Shown here piece after piece: positions 51,902-60,570 of a stretch of DNA of 64,000 bases (the first letter of the stretch is position 1; each line of letters starts with the position of its first letter). Made by a program: the position numbers and the translations under genes. The stretch spans positions 1 through 64,000 of the forward strand of contig JAFTJZ010000025.1 of the NCBI GenBank assembly GCA_017456145.1, given 5' to 3'. The DNA is from Clostridia bacterium (lineage in GTDB: Bacteria; Bacillota; Clostridia; Oscillospirales; CAG-272). The notes below the pieces were generated by a model that was not told where the DNA came from, made no database searches, and saw only the letters and a list, made by a program, of their open reading frames with translations.

Positions 51902-53629
51902 TCATTTCACCAAATAGCGAATAATTTTGCGCGAGGTGGTCTTCTGAAATTCATGATCGACCAGCTCGACCATGTGAACCTGCTTAAAGGAAGGCAGGTT
52001 CTTGTTGATCTTGGCGATCTCATCGTGGAAGAATGTTTCCATCTCCTGTGCCGTCTTGTCCTTGGAATATTCGGCGGCGGGATAGATCAGGGCGACCAGG
52101 TTGGTCGAGCCGTTGATAACTCTGCCGACCACGACGCACTCGGCGATCTGCTCCAGCGGCTCCAGATATTCCTCGATCTCCTCGGGGAAGACGTTCTTGC
52201 CGTTCTCCAGCACGATGACCGACTTGCTGCGTCCCGTGATATAAAGGTAGCCATCCGGATCCATATAACCGATGTCACCCGTGCGGAACCAACCGTCGGC
52301 GGTGAATGCCTGAGCGGTCGCCTCACTGTTGCCGTAATAGCCGAGCATGACGTTACTTCCCTGCACCTGTATCTCACCCGTCTCATAGCCGTCGTCGGAA
52401 AGGTTGCCGTCCGGTTCGATGCGCACGGTGCAGCAAGGAACGGCAGGGCCGACCGAGCCGGGCTTGCGGGCGTAATACGGTGTGACGTTGGTCAGCGGCG
52501 AGCACTCGGTAATGCCAAAGCCCTCGTAGATCGAGATGCCAAAGCTCTCAAAGGCGTAGATCATGGAGGGGGCAAGTGCCGCACCGCCGCAGATGATCTT
52601 TTTGAGATTTCCGCCAAAAGCGTCGCGCACCTGCGCAAACAGCTTTTTACGGATGTCCACACCGACCGAAAGCAAAGCGTTGGATACCTTGGCGCCGTAG
52701 TGCAGCAGATGCTCCTTCCCCTGCGAGCGCGCCTGCGACCAGATGCGCTTATACAGGGTGTTGACGAACAGCGGCACCAGCACAAGACCGGTGGGCTTAT
52801 ACTTCTGGAAATTCTGCACCACGTGGCGCAACGAATCGTTGATCGCAATGGTACCCCCGTAGTTCATCAGTGCCAGCTCACACGCCAGCTCATAGGTGTG
52901 GTGAATGGGCAGCACCGAGACGATGGTATCCTCGGGTGAAAAATCGACCGTTGCGCAGGCACTGGAGACCACCGAGAAGATGTTCTCCTGACAGAGCATG
53001 ACGCACTTTGACGACCCCGTCGTACCCGAGGTAAACAGCATCTGTGCCATCTTGCGATTGTCGGTCACGACGGGAGGGGTATAGCCTGCCGAAACGGCGG
53101 TCTGCCCCAGAGCAAGATAATCCTCAAAGGTGGAAAATCTCTCGTCTGCCTCCTCGGGCAGCGGTGCATCCTCCTCCATCTGTACCAGACGGATCAAGGA
53201 GGGGTTGCGGGCAGCAATGGCGACCATGGTGGCTGCGAGCGAGCCCGCAAAGAAGACCGCCTTGGCATCGATCATCTGAATAAAGCCCTCAATCGCAGTC
53301 TCGGACAGCTCCTTATCCATAGGGACAACGACGTTATCCGCGGTCAGCGTGGAAAGATACGCCTCCATCCACATATGCGAGGTGTTACCGATGACCACCA
53401 CTCTTGCCTCATCACGCAGCCCCGAGGCAGCCTGAGCCGCCGCCAGTGCCACAACATTCTCCGCCAGCCGGGCATACGTCAGTACGCCGTCGCCCTCCTT
53501 GGCGTTCCAAAGATAGGCGGTGCGATCTCCGTGATTACGGATCACCTCAAGCTGCTCGGTAATGTTGGAAACGGGTGTGTAGACCCGTTCTGTCTTGGGT
53601 TGATTTTTGATTCGGATTTGCTGTTTCAT
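51902..53629 (-). CDS. AMP-forming acyl-CoA ligase (long-chain fatty-acid type)
   Basis: The 575-residue enzyme activates a carboxylic acid to an acyl-AMP and then to the CoA thioester. It has the P-loop MLFTSGTTGSSKCVM, the YEGFGITECSPLTNVT motif, and TGDIGYMDPDGYLYITGRSK with the adenylation hinge. The length and motifs fit long-chain acyl-CoA synthetases; substrate choice is not evident. The ribosome site GAGGAAAG lies within a hairpin (53637-53659). It lies 70 bases downstream of a MarR-type gene on the same strand, so the pair probably forms a fatty-acid-responsive operon. Confidence 0.9.
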   Translation of the reverse strand: MKQQIRIKNQPKTERVYTPVSNITEQLEVIRNHGDRTAYLWNAKEGDGVLTYARLAENVVALAAAQAASGLRDEARVVVIGNTSHMWMEAYLSTLTADNVVVPMDKELSETAIEGFIQMIDAKAVFFAGSLAATMVAIAARNPSLIRLVQMEEDAPLPEEADERFSTFEDYLALGQTAVSAGYTPPVVTDNRKMAQMLFTSGTTGSSKCVMLCQENIFSVVSSACATVDFSPEDTIVSVLPIHHTYELACELALMNYGGTIAINDSLRHVVQNFQKYKPTGLVLVPLFVNTLYKRIWSQARSQGKEHLLHYGAKVSNALLSVGVDIRKKLFAQVRDAFGGNLKKIICGGAALAPSMIYAFESFGISIYEGFGITECSPLTNVTPYYARKPGSVGPAVPCCTVRIEPDGNLSDDGYETGEIQVQGSNVMLGYYGNSEATAQAFTADGWFRTGDIGYMDPDGYLYITGRSKSVIVLENGKNVFPEEIEEYLEPLEQIAECVVVGRVINGSTNLVALIYPAAEYSKDKTAQEMETFFHDEIAKINKNLPSFKQVHMVELVDHEFQKTTSRKIIRYLVK

Positions 53630-53636
53630 AATAGCG

Positions 53637-53659
53637 CTTTCCTCTCACAAGGAGGAAAG
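53637..53659 (-). promoter_or_regulatory. Hairpin that can hide the acyl-CoA ligase ribosome site
   Basis: On the minus strand, CTTTCCTC (from 53659) and GAGGAAAG (to 53637) form an 8-bp stem. The 3' arm is the ribosome site itself, seven bases before the ATG at 53629. Formation of the stem would lower translation. It may be a simple mRNA structure or a control element. Confidence 0.55.
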
Positions 53660-53699
53660 TTCCTTTCTTACTTGGTTTGAAGTAGGCACAAGCAGGTGC

Positions 53700-54218
53700 T
53701 CAATCTGCCATACCGGCAAATTTCTGCTCCTCCAGACCGGCCATGTACTCCTTGAATTTTTCGTTGATCTTCTCCAGTGTGCACATAAATGCTGCGATCT
53801 CGGCATCATCCATTCCCTGCATGGAATAGCTTGCCGCATTCCCTGCGACCTTGAACAGATCGTCTGACATTTTTACGCCCGCCTCGGTGAGCTTGAGGCG
53901 AACGCGATATGCACCGCGGCGAATGATGTTGCTCTGCTCGCTGTCCTTCTCCGTCGTTTCGGGCAGACGCGGATGCGCGTATGCAATCACACCCATCTCC
54001 GTCAGCTTTCTCACCGTGCGGGAGATCAGTGCCTTATCGATGCGGCATTCCCGACTCAGCTCGGTAGAGGTCAATCCCTCGGGGTTCTTCTTGAGCATCA
54101 TCAGACAGGTCAGGTCAGAGATCCCGAGCCCGAAATGCTTCATCGCCTTACTTCTCAGGCGATATACGTTCTTGTGCAGTTCTTCCATCGTTGTTGAAAA
54201 TTGAATCATGTTGTCCAT
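53700..54218 (-). CDS. MarR-family transcriptional regulator
   Basis: The 172-residue protein has the MarR winged-helix core: LGISDLTCLMMLKKNPEGLT, then TELSRECRIDKALISRTVRK, and a wing (YAHPRLPETTEKD) followed by RRGAYRVRLKLTEAG. C-terminal helices form the dimer arm. Its promoter carries a 14-base palindrome over the -35 box, consistent with autorepression. It is followed by the acyl-CoA ligase gene, suggesting control by a lipid or carboxylate ligand. AAGGAGA lies about 13 bases before the ATG. Confidence 0.9.
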   Translation of the reverse strand: MDNMIQFSTTMEELHKNVYRLRSKAMKHFGLGISDLTCLMMLKKNPEGLTSTELSRECRIDKALISRTVRKLTEMGVIAYAHPRLPETTEKDSEQSNIIRRGAYRVRLKLTEAGVKMSDDLFKVAGNAASYSMQGMDDAEIAAFMCTLEKINEKFKEYMAGLEEQKFAGMAD

Positions 54219-54265
54219 AGCGTGTTTTTTCTCCTTCCTTTTTTTTTGGCGCGCTATTTTCTTAT

Positions 54266-54295
54266 ATTATACACGATTTTTGTTGATGTGTCAAC
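54266..54295 (-). promoter_or_regulatory. Sigma-70 promoter and operator of the MarR-ligase operon
   Basis: On the minus strand, TTGACA (54289-54294) and TATAAT (54266-54271) are 17 bases apart. GTTGA-CACA-TCAAC (54282-54295) is a perfect inverted repeat covering the -35 box, a fitting site for the MarR-type protein itself. Confidence 0.82.
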
Positions 54296-54367
54296 TTAAA
54301 AACGAAAATTTTTTCGATTTTTTCAACAATCTTTTTATTTTTTTTTGAAAAATGCCGTATTTCCCTC

Positions 54368-54423
54368 TTGACAGGTGGGGGTGCGTATGATATAATACAT
54401 CTGTACTAACACGCATAGTACAG
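54368..54423 (+). promoter_or_regulatory. Sigma-70 promoter and operator of the GntR-ABC operon
   Basis: TTGACA (54368-54373) and TATAAT (54391-54396) are 17 bases apart. CTGTACTA (54401-54408) and TAGTACAG (54416-54423) form an 8-bp perfect inverted repeat with a 7-base centre just downstream of the -10 box, a typical roadblock position. The encoded GntR-type protein is the likely binder. Confidence 0.88.
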
Positions 54424-54485
54424 TTAAACAGATGCGTGAAAGCACGTCAACCTCACACGAAAATCGATGGAAAAGGAGGAACGCC

Positions 54486-54863
54486 ATGCCGGTCATCGAC
54501 AAGACCTCACGAAAACCGATCTACGAGCAGATCGTAGAGAGCATCGAGCGCGAGATCGCCGCGGGGCTGCTCACCGAGGGTGTAAAGCTGCCGTCCGTGC
54601 GCGAGCTGTCCGTACTGCTGGATGCCAATCCCAACACCGTACAGAAGGCGTTTACCGAATTGGATCGTGCGGGACTGATCATCTCCCACCCCGGGCGCGG
54701 CTGCTTTGTCGCTAAGGGGGCCCGCGCCGCCATACGGGCACGGGGGCAAGCAAAGCTTTCGGAGATCACCGCCATCGCGCGGGACCTGCTCCGCGCCGGG
54801 TTCAGTGCTGCCGAGCTGCAAAGCGCGCTGGATCGCGCCATATCGGAAACCCAAGCCGTATGA
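54486..54863 (+). CDS. GntR-family transcriptional regulator (YtrA-like)
   Basis: The 125-residue protein is a short GntR member: an N-terminal winged helix (KPIYEQIVESIEREIAAGLL, PSVRELSVLLDANPNTVQKA) and a short helical tail instead of a large ligand domain, as in the YtrA subfamily. AAAAGGAGG precedes the ATG at 54486; an upstream in-frame ATG lacks one. It heads an operon with an ABC ATPase, a permease and a lipoprotein. YtrA-type regulators usually repress their own ABC transporter operon and respond to cell-envelope stress or antibiotics. Confidence 0.9.
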   Translation: MPVIDKTSRKPIYEQIVESIEREIAAGLLTEGVKLPSVRELSVLLDANPNTVQKAFTELDRAGLIISHPGRGCFVAKGARAAIRARGQAKLSEITAIARDLLRAGFSAAELQSALDRAISETQAV

Positions 54864-54898
54864 GTTGAGCCACTACTGAAGAAAGGAAACAATGAATT

Positions 54899-55798
54899 AT
54901 GATCGTTGCAAGCGACGTTACCATGAAATTCGGTAGCTTTACCGCACTGAAAAGCCTGAACTGCTCCATTCCCGACGGAATCATCTACGGGCTGGTCGGC
55001 AGCAACGGCGCGGGTAAATCTACATTTTTGCGTCTGATCAGCGGAATCTATCGCCCGCTCACGGGCCAGATCACCATCGACGGCGCCCCCGTCTTCAATA
55101 ACCCCGCCGTCAAGCAGAATATTGTCTACGTCCCCGACGAGCTGTATTTTCTGCCCCAATCCAACATGAACCGCATGGCGGATCTCTATCGCGCGCTGTA
55201 TGACAATTTCAGCGACGAGAGATATAGGAATCTGACCCAAACCTTCGGTCTTGATCCGAGCGCCAACATCAACACCTTCTCCAAGGGAATGCGGCGACAG
55301 GCGGCGACGGTGCTGGCACTGTCCACCATGCCGACCTATCTCTTCTTTGACGAGACATTTGACGGTCTTGACCCCGTCATGCGCAACCTGGTCAAGCAGG
55401 TCATCTACAACGATGTGATGGAGCGCAAGACCACCACCATCATCACCTCCCACTCGCTGCGTGAGCTGGAGGACACCTGCGACCAGCTGGCGCTGCTTCA
55501 TAAGGGCGGCATCGTCTTCGAGAGCGATATTCAGAACCTCAAGACCTCGCTCTTCAAGGTACAGATCGCCTTCTCCTCCCCCTTTTCCCGCGAGGATTTT
55601 CAGGAATTTCAGCTGCTGTCCTACACGCAGGCAGCCTCGGTCGCGACCTTTATCGTCCGCGGCGACCGCGAGGACGTTGTCGCCCGCCTGCGCGCGCGCT
55701 CCCCGCTGCTGCTTGACGTGCTCCCCCTCAATCTGGAGGAGGTCTTCATCTACGAGATGGAGGCGCTGGGCTACGCCTTCAAGGATATTTTAATGTAA
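54899..55798 (+). CDS. ABC transporter ATP-binding protein
   Basis: The 299-residue ATPase has Walker A GSNGAGKST (34-42), a degenerate signature FSKGM (rather than LSGGQ), Walker B LFFDETFDGLDP and the switch histidine in ITSHSLRELE. These fit the YtrB/BcrA-type exporter ATPases. GAAAGG is upstream of the ATG. It lies between the GntR regulator and the large permease, with short gaps (35 and 14 bases), and is probably co-translated in an export or resistance system. Confidence 0.92.
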   Translation: MIVASDVTMKFGSFTALKSLNCSIPDGIIYGLVGSNGAGKSTFLRLISGIYRPLTGQITIDGAPVFNNPAVKQNIVYVPDELYFLPQSNMNRMADLYRALYDNFSDERYRNLTQTFGLDPSANINTFSKGMRRQAATVLALSTMPTYLFFDETFDGLDPVMRNLVKQVIYNDVMERKTTTIITSHSLRELEDTCDQLALLHKGGIVFESDIQNLKTSLFKVQIAFSSPFSREDFQEFQLLSYTQAASVATFIVRGDREDVVARLRARSPLLLDVLPLNLEEVFIYEMEALGYAFKDILM

Positions 55799-55812
55799 GG
55801 AGGCTGCATATT

Positions 55813-58212
55813 ATGACCAAAATCAAAAAATTGCATTGTAATCGCTCGGGCAAGCTCTTTTCCCTGCCGCTGTTCCTTCAGGGCATAAAAAAGCTCCGCG
55901 TTCCCGGCATCGCCATGGCAATCAGCGTCATCGGACTCAACGTGCTCTTCCCGCTGATCACCGCAGCATCCGACCGCTCAAGAGTCGATTATTATAACTC
56001 TCTGCAAATGGAGGGCTGGGGCGTTTATGAGCCCATCCCCACCCTCAACGCCGTGGACACCTTTTCGGAGTTTGCTCCGCTCTCCATGCTGCTGCTCGCC
56101 TTCGCACCTCTTTTGGCGTTTTTGATGTTCTCTTATCTGAACGACCGCGGTAAGTCCGATTTTTACCACGCCATTCCTCAGACCCGCCTGTGCGTCTACT
56201 TCAGCTTTACCGCATCGATCGTGGCATGGCTGAGTGCGGTGCTGCTGGTCTCAACGTCGCTCAACCTTCTGCTCTGGCAGCTGGCCATCTATCACACCGT
56301 CGCGATCGGTGAGGCGCTGGCGCTGATGCTGTGCATCCTGCTCGGTGCTCTTCTGACCATGAGCATCGCCATTCTCGCCATGACGCTGACGGGCACGACG
56401 GTCTCCAATCTGTTTGTCGCCGTGCTCATCTTTCTTGTCGCCCGCATCGTCTTTTGGGAATGCTTTGAGGCGCTGTATGACATCATCCCCGTCTACGACC
56501 TCGATCGCTCCTGGACGCGCCTTCTGACCTTTGATAACTATTATCCCATCGCTCTGTTTTTGGCCGTCGTTGCAGGCTCCTCCTCCTCCGAGCAGGTAGT
56601 CTTTGACGGTGCGATCATCGCTTATACGGTCGTGCTGACTGTCGTGCTTTTGGCTCTGGGTGCGGTGTGTTATCACATCCGCCGCAGCGAAATGGCAAAT
56701 CAAAGTGCCCCCAACAAATATCTGCAGCACGTCTACCGCTGTGCGGTGACCATCCCGCTGCTTTTGTTTGTCGTGATCGATGCCATGTTGAACGGGCTGG
56801 ACGTCGATCACATCTGGGTCGCCGTCATCGCGTTGATCCTGTATCTGCTTTATGAGCTGACCACCACCAAAAAGCTGCGCAACCTGCCCCGCACCCTCCC
56901 CGTGTTCGGCATCCTGATTGCCGTTTGTATGGTGCTGTACGGCGGCCTGTACGCCATGCACGCCGTCATCTCGGTCGACGTTCCCGCCAAGGAGAGCGTC
57001 AAGAGCGTCGCCATCTCGCCAATCCAGCTGCGTCTTGACGACGATAGATTTGATATGGACGATCTGGCAATTGCGGACGAGGAGGCGATCGACATCGTCA
57101 TCGATGCGCTGGCGTTCTCCGCTCCCATGACAAGACAAGAGTATTACGATCATATCAGCACTCTTGAGCATAACATGACGAACAAGGATATTATTGATTA
57201 CGACACCCCCGACGATTATTTAAGCTACGGCGGCATCAATGTCAGCTACACACCCACCAGCTACAAGAGCGTGGACGTGCAGATCAATCTCAAGCTGGGC
57301 AGAACTCTGCACCGCACCGTCTGGATGGAAGAGAGCGCCTATGAACGGCTGCGCACCATTTATTACGCGACCGAAACCTACCGCGACGCCTACCTCTCGA
57401 TGCCCGAGGAGAGCGAGCTCTATTCCTTGAGCGTGAGCACAATGAACGACTATCTGCAGCTCAAAGAAACCGAGATCAAACCGTTTTACACCATGCTGTG
57501 CAACGAATATTACGCTCTGACGGTCGATGAGAAGATGCAGGTCAAGGACTTCTCCTACAACAGCAACGACTCCGCACTGCCCCGCGTTCACCTCTACGGG
57601 TACTACAGCGCCAACACCGATCTTGTGCTCTCCCCCGAGTTCTTCCCCCGTACCGTCGCATATATTGTCGAGCTGGAGAAGGAAGTGAACCACGGCGGCT
57701 CCAAGAAGGCGGCGGAATATCTCTCGGAGATTCTTGCGAATATCCTCGCCTTGGAAAACGATGATTTTTATGTAATCAACAGCAAGGGCGAAACCAAGTA
57801 TTACACCTACTTTGATCTGGCCCTGACCCCCATGGGAACGTATCAGGATCAGCAGAAGGAGCTCTACAACTCCGGCTATTATCCTCACCGCTATCAGCTC
57901 TCCTTTGATACCAGCGATTATTATATGAGCGTCAAGGATTTTGATTATCTGGCAGCACTGCAGAGCGCAGCGTCTGTTCTGGAGGGGGCAAGCGACTTGT
58001 TTGACTACGAAAATACGGGCAAGCAGCTTTATTATCTGGAGATCTCCTACTCCGATCTGCCCGCCGAGCTGAGCTTGAACAAGTCCTCCTTCGATTCCTT
58101 CTACGGATACGTCTCCCTGACCTCAGCGGAGGCATCGGCGCTCAACAATGCCATCCGCCATAACGTCGCGATCAGCGACCCGAGCACCGAGAAGGTCGTG
58201 CCGGTGGAATGA
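55813..58212 (+). CDS. ABC transporter permease with large extracytoplasmic region
   Basis: The 799-residue protein has about six membrane segments within residues 1-300 (IAMAISVIGLNVLFPLITAA, LSMLLLAFAPLLAFLMFSYL, LALMLCILLGALLTMSIAIL and others). Further segments lie near 310-390, followed by a soluble domain of about 400 residues (from about 395 to the end). The C-terminal part is rich in Tyr/Asp/Ser and looks like an extracellular globular domain. It pairs with the ATPase upstream, 14 bases away, as the membrane half of a YtrCD/BcrB-like exporter; the fused outer domain is unusual in length. Substrate is unknown. Confidence 0.8.
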   Translation: MTKIKKLHCNRSGKLFSLPLFLQGIKKLRVPGIAMAISVIGLNVLFPLITAASDRSRVDYYNSLQMEGWGVYEPIPTLNAVDTFSEFAPLSMLLLAFAPLLAFLMFSYLNDRGKSDFYHAIPQTRLCVYFSFTASIVAWLSAVLLVSTSLNLLLWQLAIYHTVAIGEALALMLCILLGALLTMSIAILAMTLTGTTVSNLFVAVLIFLVARIVFWECFEALYDIIPVYDLDRSWTRLLTFDNYYPIALFLAVVAGSSSSEQVVFDGAIIAYTVVLTVVLLALGAVCYHIRRSEMANQSAPNKYLQHVYRCAVTIPLLLFVVIDAMLNGLDVDHIWVAVIALILYLLYELTTTKKLRNLPRTLPVFGILIAVCMVLYGGLYAMHAVISVDVPAKESVKSVAISPIQLRLDDDRFDMDDLAIADEEAIDIVIDALAFSAPMTRQEYYDHISTLEHNMTNKDIIDYDTPDDYLSYGGINVSYTPTSYKSVDVQINLKLGRTLHRTVWMEESAYERLRTIYYATETYRDAYLSMPEESELYSLSVSTMNDYLQLKETEIKPFYTMLCNEYYALTVDEKMQVKDFSYNSNDSALPRVHLYGYYSANTDLVLSPEFFPRTVAYIVELEKEVNHGGSKKAAEYLSEILANILALENDDFYVINSKGETKYYTYFDLALTPMGTYQDQQKELYNSGYYPHRYQLSFDTSDYYMSVKDFDYLAALQSAASVLEGASDLFDYENTGKQLYYLEISYSDLPAELSLNKSSFDSFYGYVSLTSAEASALNNAIRHNVAISDPSTEKVVPVE

Positions 58213-58240
58213 TCCGCACCAAAGAAAGGAGCATATCCTG

Positions 58241-58666
58241 ATGATTAAGCAAAAAGCTCTCGCAGTAAAACGCATCCGTATCGTGCTTGTCATATCGATA
58301 CTTCTGATCTCTGTGCTGCTCACCTCCACAAGCTGCCGCCGTGATCTGAATTATATCATCGGCAACAAACCGAATTTTCGTGGTATCGTTGTCGAAATCG
58401 CAGAAGATTCGGTCACGGTGCGTATCACCATCTCCGATGATGATGCACTGCACAAGTATTCCCATGTGCGCGTTCCTTTGCCGCCCACCTATTCGGACGG
58501 CGATCCCGGACGCCTGCAGCAAGGTGATGAGGTCAGCGTCTATTATGAGTCTATCCTCCCCACCGAAGACGAACAGCTCGCTGACCTGCAAAATGTCTAC
58601 GCCGTCTTTCTTGTGACCCCCGCCGGCCGCGAGATCGACGTCAGCCGCATCTTTGGGGTGCGGTAA
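58241..58666 (+). CDS. Small lipoprotein, last gene of the GntR-ABC operon
   Basis: The 141-residue protein has a basic N-terminus, a hydrophobic stretch and a probable lipobox LTSTSC (C32). The mature part is about 110 residues and beta-rich (FRGIVVEIAEDSVTVRITIS, ALHKYSHVRVPLP, DEVSVYYES), like an OB-fold or small beta-barrel. AAAGGAG lies before the ATG at 58241. It follows the permease by 28 bases and may be an accessory lipoprotein of the transporter. A dispersed palindrome lies 24 bases after the stop. Confidence 0.8.
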   Translation: MIKQKALAVKRIRIVLVISILLISVLLTSTSCRRDLNYIIGNKPNFRGIVVEIAEDSVTVRITISDDDALHKYSHVRVPLPPTYSDGDPGRLQQGDEVSVYYESILPTEDEQLADLQNVYAVFLVTPAGREIDVSRIFGVR

Positions 58667-58689
58667 ATCATAGGATGCATGAATTATGC

Positions 58690-58731
58690 GGGGTGAGTCA
58701 AATGCACAAAATGCATTTGAAACTCACCCCG
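58690..58731. repeat. Dispersed palindromic element, copy 7 (hairpin only)
   Basis: GGGGTGAGTCAAATGCA and TGCATTTGAAACTCACCCC form the hairpin, here with GTGAG/CTCAC in place of GGGAG/CTCCC on both arms: a compensatory change. It lies between the convergent lipoprotein and solute-binding protein genes. Confidence 0.9.
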
Positions 58732-58767
58732 CCCTATTTATGTTATGATATCTTTATCACTGCTTTA

Positions 58768-60258
58768 TCACTGCGTATCGGCGAAAGCAGCCACAGATTC
58801 CTCGATCTTGGACTCAAGAACAGGCGTCACAGATTCCAATTTCGACGAAAGGTTGCGATCATCCTGCATAAACATCGTCTCAAACACACCGTCGCGCAGC
58901 GTGTCACACCAAATGGTGTCACCCAGATCAAATACGCGGTTCGCAAAAATAATGTCCAGCATCTCGGAGGAATCATTGTCGCGCGCAGCCTGACTCTTAA
59001 GTACAATGTCATAGTACGCAGGCTCAACCGTCGTCGCAGAGAGAGATGCCAATGCCTCAAGCACCGCAGAGGTGCGCTCCTTGTCGGCCACCGTCACGGG
59101 CACACCCGTCATCTCGCAGCCCTCAATGCGGGAATAGTAGTCGTCCTGCGCCTCATCGTACTTGGGATAAGGCAGAATACCAAAGTCGGTCTCCATGTTG
59201 CGAAGGTTCTCAATGTAGAAACAAGATGCGTCATAGAACAAGCCGCGATCCGCCTGGAACATATCGACCAGCACAGGGTCCTCGTTGGCACGGGACTGGT
59301 TCACAAACCAAGAACCGTTGTCGTAGGTGATCTCGTAAGCAAGATCAAACAGCTCTACAAACGCTTCGTTTCCGGGCAGCGTGAACTCGGGAATATCCTC
59401 TTCATTCTTCTCAATGGAAAGCATCCCCGCAGCGATCCAGAATCCGGGCAGTATCTGCTTGGGCTGGGAGAGGAAACCGTAGACCATTTCGTCCTCGGAG
59501 CCCTCGGAGTCGGAGGTCACAGCCTCAGCCATCATGGCAAACTCCTCGATTGTCCATGCCCCATCATGAACCAAGTCGTACGGTACCGTCAGACCGTAGT
59601 CGGAGATCATCTCCTTGTTGAACAACAGCGCGTGGGTCAGGTCGTACCCCGTAATGTTGGACGCACCGGTGGCAAAGTACATCTGACCGCCCACCGTCAT
59701 CGCCGCGTTGAGGTTGTCATCCCAGTAGGACTTCTCCAGATCAATGTAGGTCAGCTCGCTGACAGGCACATAGAGATCCTGCTCCGCATACGACCAGGAG
59801 TCGGAGCAGCGTGCGTTGATCATATCGTAGTCGTCCGAGCCTGCGATCATCGCAACGCGGATGGGCTCGGTCTGCTCGACCAGATTCTCCACAAAACTGA
59901 TCCCCAGACGCTCCTCAACGGCACACTGACGGTCGTAAATCGCATCGTTGATACGGCTGCCGTCAAAATCATCGGTGATCCAGTTGGAGTGGAAGAAGTT
60001 ACGCTCGCGGGTAGCGATGCGGAACTCATAGCCACCGTAGTTGAGATCGGCAGGCAGATCGTCTGTATCGGGCACATCCTCGTCCACGGCAGGATCGGTG
60101 TTGTCGGAGCCGCTCGGGGTCTCACCGCTCTGGGCGCTGTCTCCGTCGGACTTGTCATCCGCAGGCTCGTTTGAGCAAGAGATCATGCCGAGCATACCGA
60201 TCGCCAGCATGAGCGCGAGCACCGCCGCGATGACACGCTTGAAAAGGTTGTTTTTCAT
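58768..60258 (-). CDS. Extracellular solute-binding lipoprotein (sugar ABC type), orphan
   Basis: The 496-residue protein has a lipoprotein signal ending GMISC (C28). An acidic Ser/Asp/Pro linker (about 30-70) follows. The remainder is a type-1 solute-binding fold: GGYEFRIATRERNFFHSNW, ALLFNKEMISDYGLTVPYDL, DFGILPYPKYDEAQ and MTGVPVTVAD. Sugar-ABC binding proteins feed oligosaccharides to membrane permeases; no permease or ATPase gene is adjacent, so a shared or distant transporter is needed. AAAGGAGG precedes the ATG and a promoter lies at 60365. Confidence 0.88.
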   Translation of the reverse strand: MKNNLFKRVIAAVLALMLAIGMLGMISCSNEPADDKSDGDSAQSGETPSGSDNTDPAVDEDVPDTDDLPADLNYGGYEFRIATRERNFFHSNWITDDFDGSRINDAIYDRQCAVEERLGISFVENLVEQTEPIRVAMIAGSDDYDMINARCSDSWSYAEQDLYVPVSELTYIDLEKSYWDDNLNAAMTVGGQMYFATGASNITGYDLTHALLFNKEMISDYGLTVPYDLVHDGAWTIEEFAMMAEAVTSDSEGSEDEMVYGFLSQPKQILPGFWIAAGMLSIEKNEEDIPEFTLPGNEAFVELFDLAYEITYDNGSWFVNQSRANEDPVLVDMFQADRGLFYDASCFYIENLRNMETDFGILPYPKYDEAQDDYYSRIEGCEMTGVPVTVADKERTSAVLEALASLSATTVEPAYYDIVLKSQAARDNDSSEMLDIIFANRVFDLGDTIWCDTLRDGVFETMFMQDDRNLSSKLESVTPVLESKIEESVAAFADTQ

Positions 60259-60274
60259 GTGTTCCTCCTTTGTT

Positions 60275-60296
60275 ACCCGTTATAACGTTCACGGGT
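60275..60296. promoter_or_regulatory. Inverted repeat upstream of the solute-binding protein
   Basis: ACCCGT (60275-60280) and ACGGGT (60291-60296) form a 6-bp inverted repeat with a 10-base centre, between the promoter and start codon of the solute-binding gene. It could be an operator or a leader hairpin. Confidence 0.4.
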
Positions 60297-60364
60297 ATGT
60301 GTTTTGGAAGATACCGCCTGTCCGTTCGGGTCAGCCAAACGCTTTCGCGGTATAACTTATTACT

Positions 60365-60393
60365 ATTGTATCATATTCTTTACGCTTTTGCAA
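60365..60393 (-). promoter_or_regulatory. Sigma-70 promoter for the solute-binding lipoprotein
   Basis: On the minus strand, TTGCAA (60388-60393) and TACAAT (60365-60370) are 17 bases apart, giving a leader of about 100 bases. Confidence 0.72.
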
Positions 60394-60531
60394 GTACCCC
60401 TGCGAAATTTTTACATCAAAATCCGTGATTTTTTATCAATTTTCCACAGTTTGTACACGTTTATTTCCTGCAGCGAGACCCACATCGGCCGTGCGAGCGA
60501 AAAAAATCATCATCTTTTTCACACTTCCCTA

Positions 60532-60560
60532 TTGACAAGTCTTGTATTTTATGGTATACT
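60532..60560 (+). promoter_or_regulatory. Sigma-70 promoter for the DUF2325 gene
   Basis: TTGACA (60532-60537) and TATACT (60555-60560) are 17 bases apart. Two palindromes follow in the leader. Confidence 0.85.
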
Positions 60561-60570
60561 AACGCCATGA

